From: Hymenobacter cyanobacteriorum
Lineage (GTDB): Bacteria; Bacteroidota; Bacteroidia; Cytophagales; Hymenobacteraceae
Direction: 5' to 3'
Assembly: GCF_022631375.1 (NCBI RefSeq)
Contig: NZ_JALBGC010000002.1
Span: forward strand, 992,001 to 1,056,000
Length of the DNA: 64,000 nt
Positions within the stretch are counted from its first letter, which is position 1; every line of letters begins with the position of its first letter. This document shows, piece after piece, positions 51,517 through 60,801 of the stretch. Under the pieces are notes generated by a model. It was given only the letters and a program-made list of their open reading frames with translations. It was not told the DNA's origin and ran no database searches. The position numbers and the translations under genes were made by a program.

Positions 51517-53076
51517 CTACCGGCTGCCTTGCCCGCGCAGGAAATCCAGCGCGGCCTGGTCGGGCAGGGTTTTGGCAGCGGGGTGCAGGTCAAATATCAT
51601 CGTTTGCTTACTGGTGGGCTGGTAGGCGGGCCACGTGGGCAGGCCCGCGCCGTTGGGGTTGCCGGTGCGAACGAAGTTGACCCAATAGGCCGCCATGGTG
51701 CGCGCCAGCTGCTGGTCGGCGGGCTCCCAGGGGCGGGCCACGAGGCGGAGGTTATCGAAAACGTAGGGCACTTCGCCGGTGTGGAAGGCGCCGTATTTCA
51801 CATACTCGCCGGTGGCAGGCACCTTGCGGGCAAAGCGGTACACGTAGGCCGGGCGGTGCAACTGCTGCGTCTGCACGCTGGCCCAGGTGGAATTGGGCAC
51901 GCCAAACAGCTGGTCGCGCGACAGCTTCCACTGCGAGGCGGCAGCTTCAACCTCGTCGCGGGCCGGGTAGTAACGCAAGAATTCGGCGGCTTGCGTGCCG
52001 TAGCGCTTTTCGGCCTGCTGCCGGAAATCGGCGGCCGACTGTGGCGGCGCGAACAGCAGGCCGTCGTCCTCATTCCAACCCGTGAGCAGGGCCACCGGGT
52101 TGGAGCGGCCCGTGGCGAACAGCTCGGGCAGGGCACTTGGCAGCACGTAGCCATCGGTGATGGGACCGTGCAGATTGGGGGCTTGCTGCACCAGCGCGGC
52201 GGCCGGCAGCTGGCGCAGCTTCGCGAGGGTGGGCGCTTTGAGCGTTTGGGCGTAGTGCAGTCCCTCCTGCTCGGCCGCTGCCAACGTGGGATAGGGCCGC
52301 GCAAAGCCGGCACCACTTTCGGCAATGGCTTGGTGAAAAAGGCCGGTGGCCAGCGGCGATGCCACCAGGCAGCTCACGCTCTGGGCGCCGGCCGACTGGC
52401 CCGCAATGGTCACCCGAGCGGGGTCGCCCCCGAAAGCGGCGATGTTGGCGCGCACCCAGTGCAGGGCGGCAATCTGGTCCAGCAGGCCGTAGTTGCCAGA
52501 GGCTTGGTGGCCGGATTCTTTGGTGAGCTCGGGGTGCGCGAAAAAGCCAAACGGTCCCACCCGATAATTAACACTGACCACCACGATACCGGCGCGGGCC
52601 AGGGCTTCGCCATCGTAAATGGGCACGGCGCTGCCGCCGCTCATGAAGCCCCCGCCGTAAATCCAGACCAGCACCGGGCGGCGCTCGGCGGCGGTGTTGG
52701 CGGCGCTCCACACGTTCAGGTACAGGCAATCTTCGCTGATGGGGGCTTTCGGAATCAGGAATTCCGTGGTCCACATGCTGAACGGGGCCGGCGCCCCCTG
52801 CATGGGGCTGGGCGCATGCTGCACGCAGGTTCGCACGCCGCGCCAGGGCTTCACTGGCTGCGGGGGCTGCCAGCGCAGGCGGCCCACGGGGGGCGCGGCA
52901 AAGGGAATGCCCTTGTAGAAATTGACCTTGCCATCCTTGCTTCGGCCCCCGGCTACCCGGCCGCTGCGGGTAGCCACAATGCCGAGGCCGGCCGGCCGGG
53001 GCGCGGCAACGAGGCCAATGGCACTTAAAACCAGGAGCAAGCCGAAGCAGAGTCGTAGCCTTTGTAAGGACAGCAT
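51517..53076 (-). CDS. Type B carboxylesterase
   Basis: The 519-residue secreted alpha/beta hydrolase has an N-terminal signal (LRLCFGLLLVLSAIGLVAAP). Type B motifs are FYKGIPFAAPPVGRLRW, SEDCLYLNVW, the oxyanion hole in VLVWIYGGGFMSG, the nucleophile in VTIAGQSAGAQS, the acid in LTGWNEDDG, and the catalytic His in GAFHTGEVPYVF. It hydrolyses carboxylic esters of unknown nature. ATG 53076 was preferred to a TTG 24 nt upstream. It converges with the NAGPA-like gene. Confidence 0.95.
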   Translation of the reverse strand: MLSLQRLRLCFGLLLVLSAIGLVAAPRPAGLGIVATRSGRVAGGRSKDGKVNFYKGIPFAAPPVGRLRWQPPQPVKPWRGVRTCVQHAPSPMQGAPAPFSMWTTEFLIPKAPISEDCLYLNVWSAANTAAERRPVLVWIYGGGFMSGGSAVPIYDGEALARAGIVVVSVNYRVGPFGFFAHPELTKESGHQASGNYGLLDQIAALHWVRANIAAFGGDPARVTIAGQSAGAQSVSCLVASPLATGLFHQAIAESGAGFARPYPTLAAAEQEGLHYAQTLKAPTLAKLRQLPAAALVQQAPNLHGPITDGYVLPSALPELFATGRSNPVALLTGWNEDDGLLFAPPQSAADFRQQAEKRYGTQAAEFLRYYPARDEVEAAASQWKLSRDQLFGVPNSTWASVQTQQLHRPAYVYRFARKVPATGEYVKYGAFHTGEVPYVFDNLRLVARPWEPADQQLARTMAAYWVNFVRTGNPNGAGLPTWPAYQPTSKQTMIFDLHPAAKTLPDQAALDFLRGQGSR

Positions 53077-53249
53077 GGAGAGCGGATGGAGGAATATCAA
53101 CGGGCCACGAAGTAAGGATTATTGGTCCAGATTGTAGAACTCCGGGCCGGAAGCCGTGAAATGTTGCGCAGCCCCCGCAGTCCCGGGTCTACTTTTGAAG
53201 AAAAATCCATTTTGTCCGGCCACCGCCGGGTCCTCCTTCACTCGCTGCT

Positions 53250-55184
53250 ATGCCGGGCTACCGCAACCTCGACGACATTCTGACCATTGAGCAAACGCCG
53301 CTGGCCGCCCAGCCGGTGCCCGCCCACACCCTGGCCCTGCTGGAGCGCGGCCGCGACCGCAACCCGGCGGCGCTGGCCCTGCGCTTCGTGTTCAGCGGCG
53401 AGCGGCCCACCGAGTCGGTCGATTTCACCTACACGCAGCTGGTGCAGCGCTGCTACCAGACGGCCAATATGCTGCACGAGCTGGGCGTGGGCCCTACCGA
53501 CGTGGTGTCGTACCTGCTGCCCAACCTGCCCGAAACGCACTTCACGCTCTGGGGCGGGCAGGCCGCCGGCATCGTGAACCCGCTGAACCCACTGCTGGAG
53601 CCGGCCCAGATTGCCGAAATCCTGAACGCGGCCGGCACCAAGGTGCTGGTCACGCTGCGCGCTTTCCCCAAAACCGACATCTGGCAGAAGGTTGCGGCCG
53701 TGGCCCCGCTGGTGCCCACGCTGCGCACGGTGGTGACGGTGGACTTGCTCGATTACCTGCCCACGACGCAACGGCTGTTGGTTAGCGCCATGCGACTGGT
53801 GCAGCCCAAGCCCAGCCTGCCGGGCGTGCAGGTGGTGGATTTCGCGCAGGCCAGCCGCCGCCAGCGCGGCAACCGGCTGGTGTCGGGCCGGCAGATTTTG
53901 CCTACCGACGTGGCCTGCTACTTCCACACCGGCGGCACCACGGGCACGCCCAAAATCGCGCCGCTCACGCACTATAATATTACGAGCACCACGTTTGCGT
54001 CTTCGCAATTGCTGGGCGGTGAGGCCGCGCCCGAGCGGCTGGTGTTCTTTTGCGGGCTGCCGCTGTTTCATGTGAATGGCGTGGTGGTGACGGGCAGCGT
54101 GCCGTGGCTGCTGGGCCACACGGTGGTGCTGGGCAGCCCGGCGGGCTACCGCGGGCCGGGCATTCTCGATAATTTCTGGCAGTTGGTGGCGCACTACCGC
54201 ATTTCGCTGTTCAGCGGCGTGCCCACTATTTTCAGCCGCCTGCTCACGCTGCCGGTCGAGGGGCACGATTTGAGCTCGCTGCGCTACGCCATCTGCGGGG
54301 CCGCGCCGCTGCCGGTGGAGCTGCTGCGGGCCTTCGAGCAGCGCACCAAGCTGCGGCTGGTAGAGGGCTACGGCTTCACCGAAGGCAGCTGCATCAGCGT
54401 GGTGGGGCCGCTGGCGGGCGCGCCCATGCCGGGCAGCATCGGCCTGCGCGTGCCGTATCAGGACGTGCGCACTGTGGTGCTGGACGAGCAAACCGGCGAT
54501 TTCCAGCGCTTTGCCGAAGCCGAGGAAAGCGGCGTAATCGTGGTGCGGGGCAGCAATATTTTCCACGGCTACCTGCAGCCCGAGCACAACAAAGGAATCT
54601 GGGTGGATACCGGCGACGGCCAGGGCCCCTACTACAACACCGGCGACCTGGGCCGGCAGGACGCGCAGGGCGGCTTTTACATCACGGGCCGCAAGAAGGA
54701 GCTCATCATCCGGGGCGGCCACAACATCGACCCCAAAGTCATCGAAGATGCCCTGATGGCCCACCCGGCCGTGGCGCTGGCGGCGGCCATCGGCAGCCCC
54801 GACGCCCACGCCGGAGAGCTGCCCGTGGCCTACGTGACGCTGCACCCCGGCCAGCAGGCCACCGAAGGCGAGCTGCGCAGCTTCGCCGAAACCAACATTC
54901 CGGAGCGCGCCGCCTGGCCCAAGCAAGTGTACACGGCGGCCGAGCTGCCGCTCACGGCCATCGGCAAAATCTTCAAGCCGGCGCTGGCGAAGCAGGAAAT
55001 CAGCCGGGTGTACCACCGCCAGCTGGCCGTGGTGCCGGAGCTGACGGTGGATTCCATTGAGGTGCGCGACGACAAGCAGCGCGGGCTGGTGGCCGAAATA
55101 CTGGTGAGCGGCGCGGCTTCGGACGAGGCCATTGCGCAAGCCCTGCTGGGCATGGCCGTGCCGTACGACGTGCGGCGGGCGTAG
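53250..55184 (+). CDS. Acyl-CoA synthetase (AMP-forming)
   Basis: The 644-residue enzyme of the ANL superfamily activates a carboxylate with ATP and loads it on CoA. Motifs are the P-loop YFHTGGTTGTPKIAPLTH, VEGYGFTEGS (A5), YNTGDLGRQDAQGGFYITGRKKELIIRGGHNIDPKVIEDAL (A7-A8 with hinge), and PLTAIGKIFKPAL with the catalytic Lys. The family resembles FadD-type or fatty-acid-CoA ligases, and the exact acid is unknown. The ~80-residue C-terminal extension (VVPELTVDSIEVRDDKQRG…) is not standard. Confidence 0.92.
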   Translation: MPGYRNLDDILTIEQTPLAAQPVPAHTLALLERGRDRNPAALALRFVFSGERPTESVDFTYTQLVQRCYQTANMLHELGVGPTDVVSYLLPNLPETHFTLWGGQAAGIVNPLNPLLEPAQIAEILNAAGTKVLVTLRAFPKTDIWQKVAAVAPLVPTLRTVVTVDLLDYLPTTQRLLVSAMRLVQPKPSLPGVQVVDFAQASRRQRGNRLVSGRQILPTDVACYFHTGGTTGTPKIAPLTHYNITSTTFASSQLLGGEAAPERLVFFCGLPLFHVNGVVVTGSVPWLLGHTVVLGSPAGYRGPGILDNFWQLVAHYRISLFSGVPTIFSRLLTLPVEGHDLSSLRYAICGAAPLPVELLRAFEQRTKLRLVEGYGFTEGSCISVVGPLAGAPMPGSIGLRVPYQDVRTVVLDEQTGDFQRFAEAEESGVIVVRGSNIFHGYLQPEHNKGIWVDTGDGQGPYYNTGDLGRQDAQGGFYITGRKKELIIRGGHNIDPKVIEDALMAHPAVALAAAIGSPDAHAGELPVAYVTLHPGQQATEGELRSFAETNIPERAAWPKQVYTAAELPLTAIGKIFKPALAKQEISRVYHRQLAVVPELTVDSIEVRDDKQRGLVAEILVSGAASDEAIAQALLGMAVPYDVRRA

Positions 55185-55216
55185 CGGCCAGGGGCGCAGC
55201 ACCAGGAACAAGAACA

Positions 55217-55306
55217 GTCATGCAGAGCGCGGCGAAGCATCTTTACCTCAAGTAATCCTTTTGATTGCGTTGGGCGGTAAAGATGCTTCGCTACGCTCTG
55301 CATGAC
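55217..55306. repeat. Family A palindromic repeat, copy A8
   Basis: GTCATGCAGAGCGCGGCGAA and a complement ending GCTCTGCATGAC enclose about 30 bp, downstream of the acyl-CoA synthetase gene. Confidence 0.85.
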
Positions 55307-55422
55307 TCGTCAAAATTTAACAAGGCTACTGCTGCACGTATTCAACCAGTTGCCTACACGCTATTCGTAGTGACGGCGGTGGTAAGTTTGCCGGGCTTTT
55401 TCCTTTTCACCTCCCTTTCCGC

Positions 55423-57897
55423 ATGGCTTCACTCCTACCCGCTTTTCGTTTCGCGCTGTTGTTTTTATTGATGCCCTTGCTGGCACTGGGCCAGCTGGAG
55501 CCGTCGGGGGCCAACCACTCGGCGGTGGTGCGGGCCGATGGCTCGCTCTGGATGTGGGGCCAAAACGAGCAGGGGCAGCTGGGCGATGGCACCAGCACCA
55601 CCCGGGCCGAGCCGCTGCGCCTGGGCACCGCCACCAACTGGCAAAGCGTGAGCCCGGGCTGGCGGCACACCCTGGCGGTGCGCACCGATGGCTCGCTCTG
55701 GGCCTGGGGTGCCAATGCCGACGGCCAGCTCGGCGATGGTACCACCACCGCCCGGCTGGTGCCCACCCGCATTGGCACCGCCAGCAACTGGCAAAGCATC
55801 AGCACCTACGAAAGCCATACCGTGGGGGTGCGCACCGATGGTTCGCTCTGGGCCTGGGGCCTCAACGACGACGGCCAGCTCGGCGACGGCACCACCACCG
55901 CGCGGCTGGTGCCCACCCGCATCGGAACCGATACGAACTGGCAGAGCGCCTGCGCCGGCAGCCGCTACACGGTGGCCGTGAAAACGGACGGCACGCTCTG
56001 GGCCTGGGGCTCAAACAGCAACTACGTGCTGGGCGATGGCACCCTGACCCCGCGCTTAGCGCCCGCCCGCGTCGGGACCGATGCCAATTGGCAAAGCGTC
56101 AGCGCTTCCATTTTTAACATGGCCATCCGGCAGGATGGCTCGCTCTGGGCCTGGGGCTCGAACTCCTGGGGCCAGCTCGGCAACGGCTCGGTGACCAACC
56201 TGCGGGTGCCCACGCGCATTGGCACCGGCACCAACTGGCGGCAGGCCAGCACCAGCTACGGGTTCACGGTGGCTTTGCAGCAAGACGGCTCGCTCTGGAG
56301 CTGGGGCAGCGGCTACCACGGCGAAACGGGCAACGGCTACTTCCACGGCTCTGCCACCCCCACGCGTATTGGAACCGATACCGGCTGGCAGCGGGCGGTT
56401 GCCGGGGGCTACCACGCCGTGGCGGTTCGCCCGGATGGGGCCGTGTGGGCCTGGGGCAGCAACGAGCACGGGCCCGTGGGCAGCCCCACGCTGCGCACCC
56501 GCTACCGCAGCACCCCGCAGGCCGTGGTGCCGCCCGCCACCTGGCGCAGCGTGAGCGGCAGCCAATGGCACTCGGTGGGCGTGCGGGCCGATGGCACCCT
56601 GTGGGGCTGGGGCGAAAACCGCTACTACCAGCTGGGCGACGGCACCACCACCACCCGCCCCGCCCTCACCCGCATCGGCTCCGGGGCCAACTGGCAAAGC
56701 GTGAGCAGCAGCGACAACCGCACCATTGGCCTGCGGCAGGACGGTACCCTGTGGGCCTGGGGCGTCGAATACTTCAATACCTACGGGAGCATCGCCACCC
56801 GGCAAGTGCCTACCCGCCTGGGCACTGCCACCAACTGGCAAAGCATAAGCCAGGGCCCCAACCACGCGGCCGGCGTGCGGCAGGACGGTACCCTCTGGGC
56901 CTGGGGCTACAACGACGAGGGCCAGTTGGGCGACAGCAGCCGGAACACCCGCATCGAGCCCGTGCGGGTGGGCCGGGCCGCCAACTGGCAAACCGTGAGC
57001 GTGGGCCACGACCACACGGTGGCCTTGCGGCAGGACGGCACGCTCTGGGCCTGGGGCAACAACGTGGTCGGCCAGCTCGGCGATGGCAACTATTCTGACC
57101 GGTTCCAGCCCTTCCAGATTGGCACGGCGAAGTGGCGCAGCGCCTGCGCCGGGGCCGGCGTCACGATGGCCGTGCAGCAGGACGGCACACTCTGGGCCTG
57201 GGGCAGCAACGCCGACGGCCAGCTCGGCGACGGCACCACCACGGCCCGCCTGGTTCCTACGCGCATCGGCTCGGCTTCGAATTGGGCCAGTGTCAGTGTC
57301 GAGAATACGGGCCTCCACTATTACTCATCCAGCTACACCAACGTGTATGCGGTGGCCATTCAGCAGGATGGCTCGCTCTGGGCCTGGGGCAAAAACGACC
57401 TGGGCCAGTTGGGCGTGGGCACTACCGTCCTCTGCCCCGTGCCCACGCGCGCCGGCACGGGCACGGGCTGGCAAACCGTGCAAACGGCCACCGACCACAC
57501 CCTGGCGCTGCAGCAGGACGGCACCCTCTGGGCCTGGGGCAGCAACACCAGCTACCAAATCGGGTACGCGACAAACCGCCCAATCGAAACGGCCAACCCG
57601 CTGCTCATTCTGCCCGGGGCGCTCACCCCCACGCCCACCCGGCCGGCCGTTGCGGCCACAACTGCACTGGTGCTCTGGCCCAACCCGGCTACCGAGGCGG
57701 TGCAACTTCGTTTTACGGCTGGCGAAGCGGCTGAAGTGCGCCTGCTTACGCCCCTGGGCCAGGTATTGCGCTCACAAACGGTGCCCGGCGGCAGCCAGGA
57801 GCTCGGGCTTAGTACCGCCGGGCTGCCCCGGGGGCTTTATCTGGTACAGCTGTTGCGGCCGTCGGGCGCGGTAAGCCAGCGCCTGATGCTGCGCTAA
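55423..57897 (+). CDS. Secreted RCC1-repeat protein with T9SS sorting domain
   Basis: The 824-residue protein has a signal peptide (MASLLPAFRFALLFLLMPLLALGQ), then 14 RCC1-like repeats of about 51 residues, each with a (S/T)LWAWGxNxxGQLGDG core and a ATNWQSVS-type linker. RCC1 repeats form seven-bladed propellers, so 14 repeats suggest two propellers in tandem. The C-terminal 75 residues (LVLWPNPATEAVQLRF … LPRGLYLVQLLRPSGAVSQRLMLR) are a type A sorting domain that directs export by the type IX system and surface anchoring. The ligand is unknown, and adhesion is plausible. Confidence 0.92.
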   Translation: MASLLPAFRFALLFLLMPLLALGQLEPSGANHSAVVRADGSLWMWGQNEQGQLGDGTSTTRAEPLRLGTATNWQSVSPGWRHTLAVRTDGSLWAWGANADGQLGDGTTTARLVPTRIGTASNWQSISTYESHTVGVRTDGSLWAWGLNDDGQLGDGTTTARLVPTRIGTDTNWQSACAGSRYTVAVKTDGTLWAWGSNSNYVLGDGTLTPRLAPARVGTDANWQSVSASIFNMAIRQDGSLWAWGSNSWGQLGNGSVTNLRVPTRIGTGTNWRQASTSYGFTVALQQDGSLWSWGSGYHGETGNGYFHGSATPTRIGTDTGWQRAVAGGYHAVAVRPDGAVWAWGSNEHGPVGSPTLRTRYRSTPQAVVPPATWRSVSGSQWHSVGVRADGTLWGWGENRYYQLGDGTTTTRPALTRIGSGANWQSVSSSDNRTIGLRQDGTLWAWGVEYFNTYGSIATRQVPTRLGTATNWQSISQGPNHAAGVRQDGTLWAWGYNDEGQLGDSSRNTRIEPVRVGRAANWQTVSVGHDHTVALRQDGTLWAWGNNVVGQLGDGNYSDRFQPFQIGTAKWRSACAGAGVTMAVQQDGTLWAWGSNADGQLGDGTTTARLVPTRIGSASNWASVSVENTGLHYYSSSYTNVYAVAIQQDGSLWAWGKNDLGQLGVGTTVLCPVPTRAGTGTGWQTVQTATDHTLALQQDGTLWAWGSNTSYQIGYATNRPIETANPLLILPGALTPTPTRPAVAATTALVLWPNPATEAVQLRFTAGEAAEVRLLTPLGQVLRSQTVPGGSQELGLSTAGLPRGLYLVQLLRPSGAVSQRLMLR

Positions 57898-57922
57898 AAC
57901 CTAGCGTGGCCTGTGGCCTGTA

Positions 57923-58387
57923 TTACGCCAGCAACCGGGCCTGGTGCGCGATGTTGAGCAGCGCCGGCGCGTTCTGCAGCGTGGCCAGCACCACTTCTTT
58001 GGCGGCCTGCTTCAGCTCGTCTTTGCTGATGTCGCGGGTTTCCTCCTGCACCAGCTCGGCCAGGGCCTGAAAGGCGTGCACCAGGGCTTCGTGGCGGGGC
58101 CGCTCGGCGTGCAGCTCGGTATAAATTTCGGTGAAGTGCTGCTTGATTTTCTTGCGCCGGATGCGAAAAACCGACTCTTTGCTCACCGAGGGCTGGATGG
58201 AATCGAGCAACGCCACCAGCGGCAGCAGCTTCGTGGCCGTGGTGGCCACCGCACCGGTGAGGCTGGGGCGACGCATTCGCTTGCCCGAAGCAGCCGGGCC
58301 GCCAGGAATTACGACCGGCTCCCCTATCGGGCCGCGCGGTGCTTCTGCATCGGCAAAGTCATCGAAATACGCGGGGGCGGAATGCAT
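57923..58387 (-). CDS. Hypothetical cytoplasmic protein
   Basis: The 154-residue protein is without a known domain. It begins MHSAPAYFDDFADAEAPRG, has a basic patch with SVFRIRRKKIKQHFTEIYTELHAERP, and a long helical C-terminus (EALVHAFQALAELVQEETRDISKDELKQAAKEVVLATLQNAPALLNIAH) that may form a coiled coil or helical hairpin. No signal peptide. It lies 66 bp downstream of the cyclase gene on the same strand and may be its co-transcribed partner. Confidence 0.6.
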   Translation of the reverse strand: MHSAPAYFDDFADAEAPRGPIGEPVVIPGGPAASGKRMRRPSLTGAVATTATKLLPLVALLDSIQPSVSKESVFRIRRKKIKQHFTEIYTELHAERPRHEALVHAFQALAELVQEETRDISKDELKQAAKEVVLATLQNAPALLNIAHQARLLA

Positions 58388-58453
58388 GAGGGGCAGGTTA
58401 GCGGATGCGGGGATTTTAGCAAAAATAAATGACCGCGCCAGAACCTGGACGAG

Positions 58454-59542
58454 CTAGTTGATTTCGGCCGAATACAACGCCACCGTGCCGGCCTTGCCGC
58501 GCAGCGGAAATTCGCCCAGGGCCTCAAAGCGGAATTCGGGCGGGTGCGGCAGGGCCTCGTAGAGCGCCGCCGAAAGCAGCAGGCGGCTGTGCAGGGCGTT
58601 GCACTGGGCCTCGATGCGGGCGGTGGTGTTCAGCACGTCGCCGTGGAAGACCAGCTCGGTTTTGATGGCGCCCACCTGGGTGGCCATCACCGGGCCGCCG
58701 TGCAGGCCGGCTTTGAAGGCGGGCACGGCCCCGTAGGTGCGCAGGTAATAGGCGCGGCGGCGATTGATGGCCTGCTGCATGGCGAAGAAGCAGCGCACGC
58801 AGCGGGCCTGCGCAATGCCCGGTTTCCACTCCCAGGTCACCACCACTTCATCGCCCACGTACTGGTAAATCTCGCCCCGGTGGGCCACGATGGGCGCGCC
58901 CATGTCGAAGAAAAAGTCGCGGATGAGGTGGCTGTATTGCTCATTGCCCAAGGTCTCGGCCAGCGCGGTGGAGCCTTTCACATCGACAAACAGGAAGATG
59001 CGCTGCTCGGCCACCGGGTGGTGGTAGCGGCCCAGAAACAGCCGCAGCAGCGCGGGCCGGCCGATTTTGTTGCTAAGCTGATAGAGCAGCGAGGTGAACA
59101 AGCTCAGAATGCCGTAGCCAGTGAGCAGGCGCACAAAGGCCCTGCCCTCGGGCCGCACTGCCAGGGCGCGCCAGCTCCGGAATCCTTCGGCATCGAGCGC
59201 GGCCAGCAGGTTATTGTCGGCGGCATTGCCGAAGATGCGGCGGATGAGAAAGAGCAGCAGCCAGAAACCGGCCAGGTAGAACAGCATGCCCAGCCCCAGG
59301 CGCGCCAGCAGCCGCACCCGCGCAAACAGCTGCGGGTACACGTACACTTCGAGCGCGGCCACCAGCAGGCCCACCGGCCCGCCCACTTCCAGCGCCAGCC
59401 GCGCATCGAGCCCCGAGAGGGTGCCCCGCACCAGCAGCACCAGCAGCAGCGTGCCCAGCATAAAAAACAGCGTGAGCGCCAATACCGAATGCCAGTAGAA
59501 CCGTTGCAGAGGCCGCCGCCAGGGCGAGGAATTGGAATGCAT
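58454..59542 (-). CDS. Membrane-bound class III nucleotide cyclase
   Basis: The 362-residue protein has an N-terminal membrane region (about four helices, residues 20-190) and a class III cyclase domain (about 205-362). The metal-binding Asp are in IFLFVDVKGSTALAE and YQYVGDEVVVTW, and the transition-state Asn/Arg in FHGDVLNTTARIEAQC. The usual substrate-specifying Lys before the second Asp is replaced by Gln (YQYVGD), which also occurs in other Bacteroidota cyclases. The product is probably cAMP, with uncertainty. ATG 59542 was chosen. Confidence 0.88.
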   Translation of the reverse strand: MHSNSSPWRRPLQRFYWHSVLALTLFFMLGTLLLVLLVRGTLSGLDARLALEVGGPVGLLVAALEVYVYPQLFARVRLLARLGLGMLFYLAGFWLLLFLIRRIFGNAADNNLLAALDAEGFRSWRALAVRPEGRAFVRLLTGYGILSLFTSLLYQLSNKIGRPALLRLFLGRYHHPVAEQRIFLFVDVKGSTALAETLGNEQYSHLIRDFFFDMGAPIVAHRGEIYQYVGDEVVVTWEWKPGIAQARCVRCFFAMQQAINRRRAYYLRTYGAVPAFKAGLHGGPVMATQVGAIKTELVFHGDVLNTTARIEAQCNALHSRLLLSAALYEALPHPPEFRFEALGEFPLRGKAGTVALYSAEIN

Positions 59543-59589
59543 AGAGCGCGAATTACGCACGCAGGGCGCAAGGCCGCGCATAAAAGAAC

Positions 59590-59686
59590 GTCATGCTGAG
59601 CTTGTCGAAGCATCTTTACTACGATACTATTCCTGATGAGTAGGATTACTACTGCAGTAGAGATGCTTCGACAAGCTCAGCATGAC
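59590..59686. repeat. Family A palindromic repeat, copy A9
   Basis: GTCATGCTGAGCTTGTCGAA and a complement ending GCTCAGCATGAC. Subtype CTTGTCGAAGCATCT, as in A10. It lies between the divergent cyclase and aldo/keto reductase genes. Confidence 0.87.
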
Positions 59687-59757
59687 AGGCATTTCCAAAG
59701 TTCAAACATCCCGGCCTTCCAGGCGTCTTCTCATTATCTAACCCCATATTCTTGCTC

Positions 59758-60630
59758 ATGTCCACCATCACCATCGCCCAACACTCCGCCCATCCCCTCA
59801 CCGTCAACCGCCTCGGCTACGGCACCATGCGCCTCACCGGCCCCGAAATCTGGGGCGAGCCCGCCGACCGGCCCCAGGCGCTGGCCATCCTGAAAAAAGC
59901 CGTGGAGTCCGGCGTAAATTTCCTGGACACGGCCGACTACTACGGCGAGGACGTGACCAACCGCCTCATCGCCGAAGCCCTGCACCCCTACCCGGCCGAC
60001 CTCGTCATCTGCACCAAAGTGGGCGCCACCCGCCGGCCCGACAAAAGCTGGGTATCCTTCAACCCCCCCGAAAACCTGCGCACCAGCATCGACAACAACC
60101 TGCGTACCCTGAAGCGCGAGCAGATACAGCTGGTGCACCTGCGGCTGATGGGCCACGGCGCGGTGCCGCTGGAGGAGCAGCTCGGGGCCATGTTCGAGCT
60201 GCAGCGGGAAGGTAAAATCCTGCACGTGGGCCTGAGCAACGTGAACCGCGCCGAGTTGGAAGCCGGCCTGAAGCTGGGCGAAATTGCTACCGTCGAAAAC
60301 ATGTACGGCTACGCCCAGCGCACCTCGCTGAGCGCGCCCTACGGCGAAACCCGGGGCGGCGAAGAGGTGCTGCCGCTGTGCGAGCAGCACGGCATTCCGC
60401 TCATCCCCTTCTTCTCGCTGGTGCACGGCCTGCCCAACGCCGGCAACAAGCTGGCCGAAATTGCCCGCAAGCACCACGCCACCGAGGCCCAGCTCAACAT
60501 TGCCTGGCTGCTGCACAAGTCGCCGTGGATTCTGCCCATTCCCGGCACGTCGTCGCTGGCCCACCTGGAAGAAAACCTCAAGGCGGCCGATATCAAGCTG
60601 AGCGCGGAGGACATGGCATACCTGGGGTAG
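59758..60630 (+). CDS. Aldo/keto reductase
   Basis: The 290-residue NADPH-dependent (alpha/beta)8-barrel oxidoreductase. The catalytic tetrad can be placed: Asp and Tyr in VNFLDTADYYGEDVTNRLIAEAL, Lys in LVICTKVGATRRPD, and His in QLVHLRLMG. The C-terminal IPGTSSLAHLEENLKAADIKLS is the cofactor-binding end. The substrate is unknown. ATG 59758 is preferred over the TTG 6 nt upstream. Family A repeats lie on both sides of the gene. Confidence 0.93.
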   Translation: MSTITIAQHSAHPLTVNRLGYGTMRLTGPEIWGEPADRPQALAILKKAVESGVNFLDTADYYGEDVTNRLIAEALHPYPADLVICTKVGATRRPDKSWVSFNPPENLRTSIDNNLRTLKREQIQLVHLRLMGHGAVPLEEQLGAMFELQREGKILHVGLSNVNRAELEAGLKLGEIATVENMYGYAQRTSLSAPYGETRGGEEVLPLCEQHGIPLIPFFSLVHGLPNAGNKLAEIARKHHATEAQLNIAWLLHKSPWILPIPGTSSLAHLEENLKAADIKLSAEDMAYLG

Positions 60631-60647
60631 CAGCTGTTTTTGGCTGT

Positions 60648-60761
60648 ATAAAACCGTCATGCTGAGCTTGTCGAAGCATCTCGACCGCCGCAAGTAATCC
60701 ATTCGATTGGGTTTACTATTGCGGTTGAGATGCTTCGACGAGCTCAGCATGACGGTTTTAT
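60648..60761. repeat. Family A palindromic repeat, copy A10
   Basis: The most extended copy: ATAAAACCGTCATGCTGAGC and its inverse ending GCATGACGGTTTTAT, so the match continues several bases outside the usual GTCAT border. Confidence 0.88.
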
Positions 60762-60801
60762 GCAGCATTCCGATTTTTTCATTTTCCTTACTTCTCAACC
60801 C

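Noticed and set aside
51529..53028. 499-codon plus-strand open frame opposite the carboxylesterase gene
   Set aside because: Antisense shadow; the esterase catalytic triad on the minus strand is intact.
53238..55211. 657-codon minus-strand open frame opposite the acyl-CoA synthetase gene
   Set aside because: Same reasons: extreme His/Arg/Gln content, no motif, and the plus-strand gene has all the motifs of its family.
55265..55471. 68-codon frame starting in repeat A8
   Set aside because: It begins in the palindrome arm and runs across the promoter region of the RCC1 gene; frames like this start in every family A copy (…LRCALHD type peptides) and are artefacts of the repeat.
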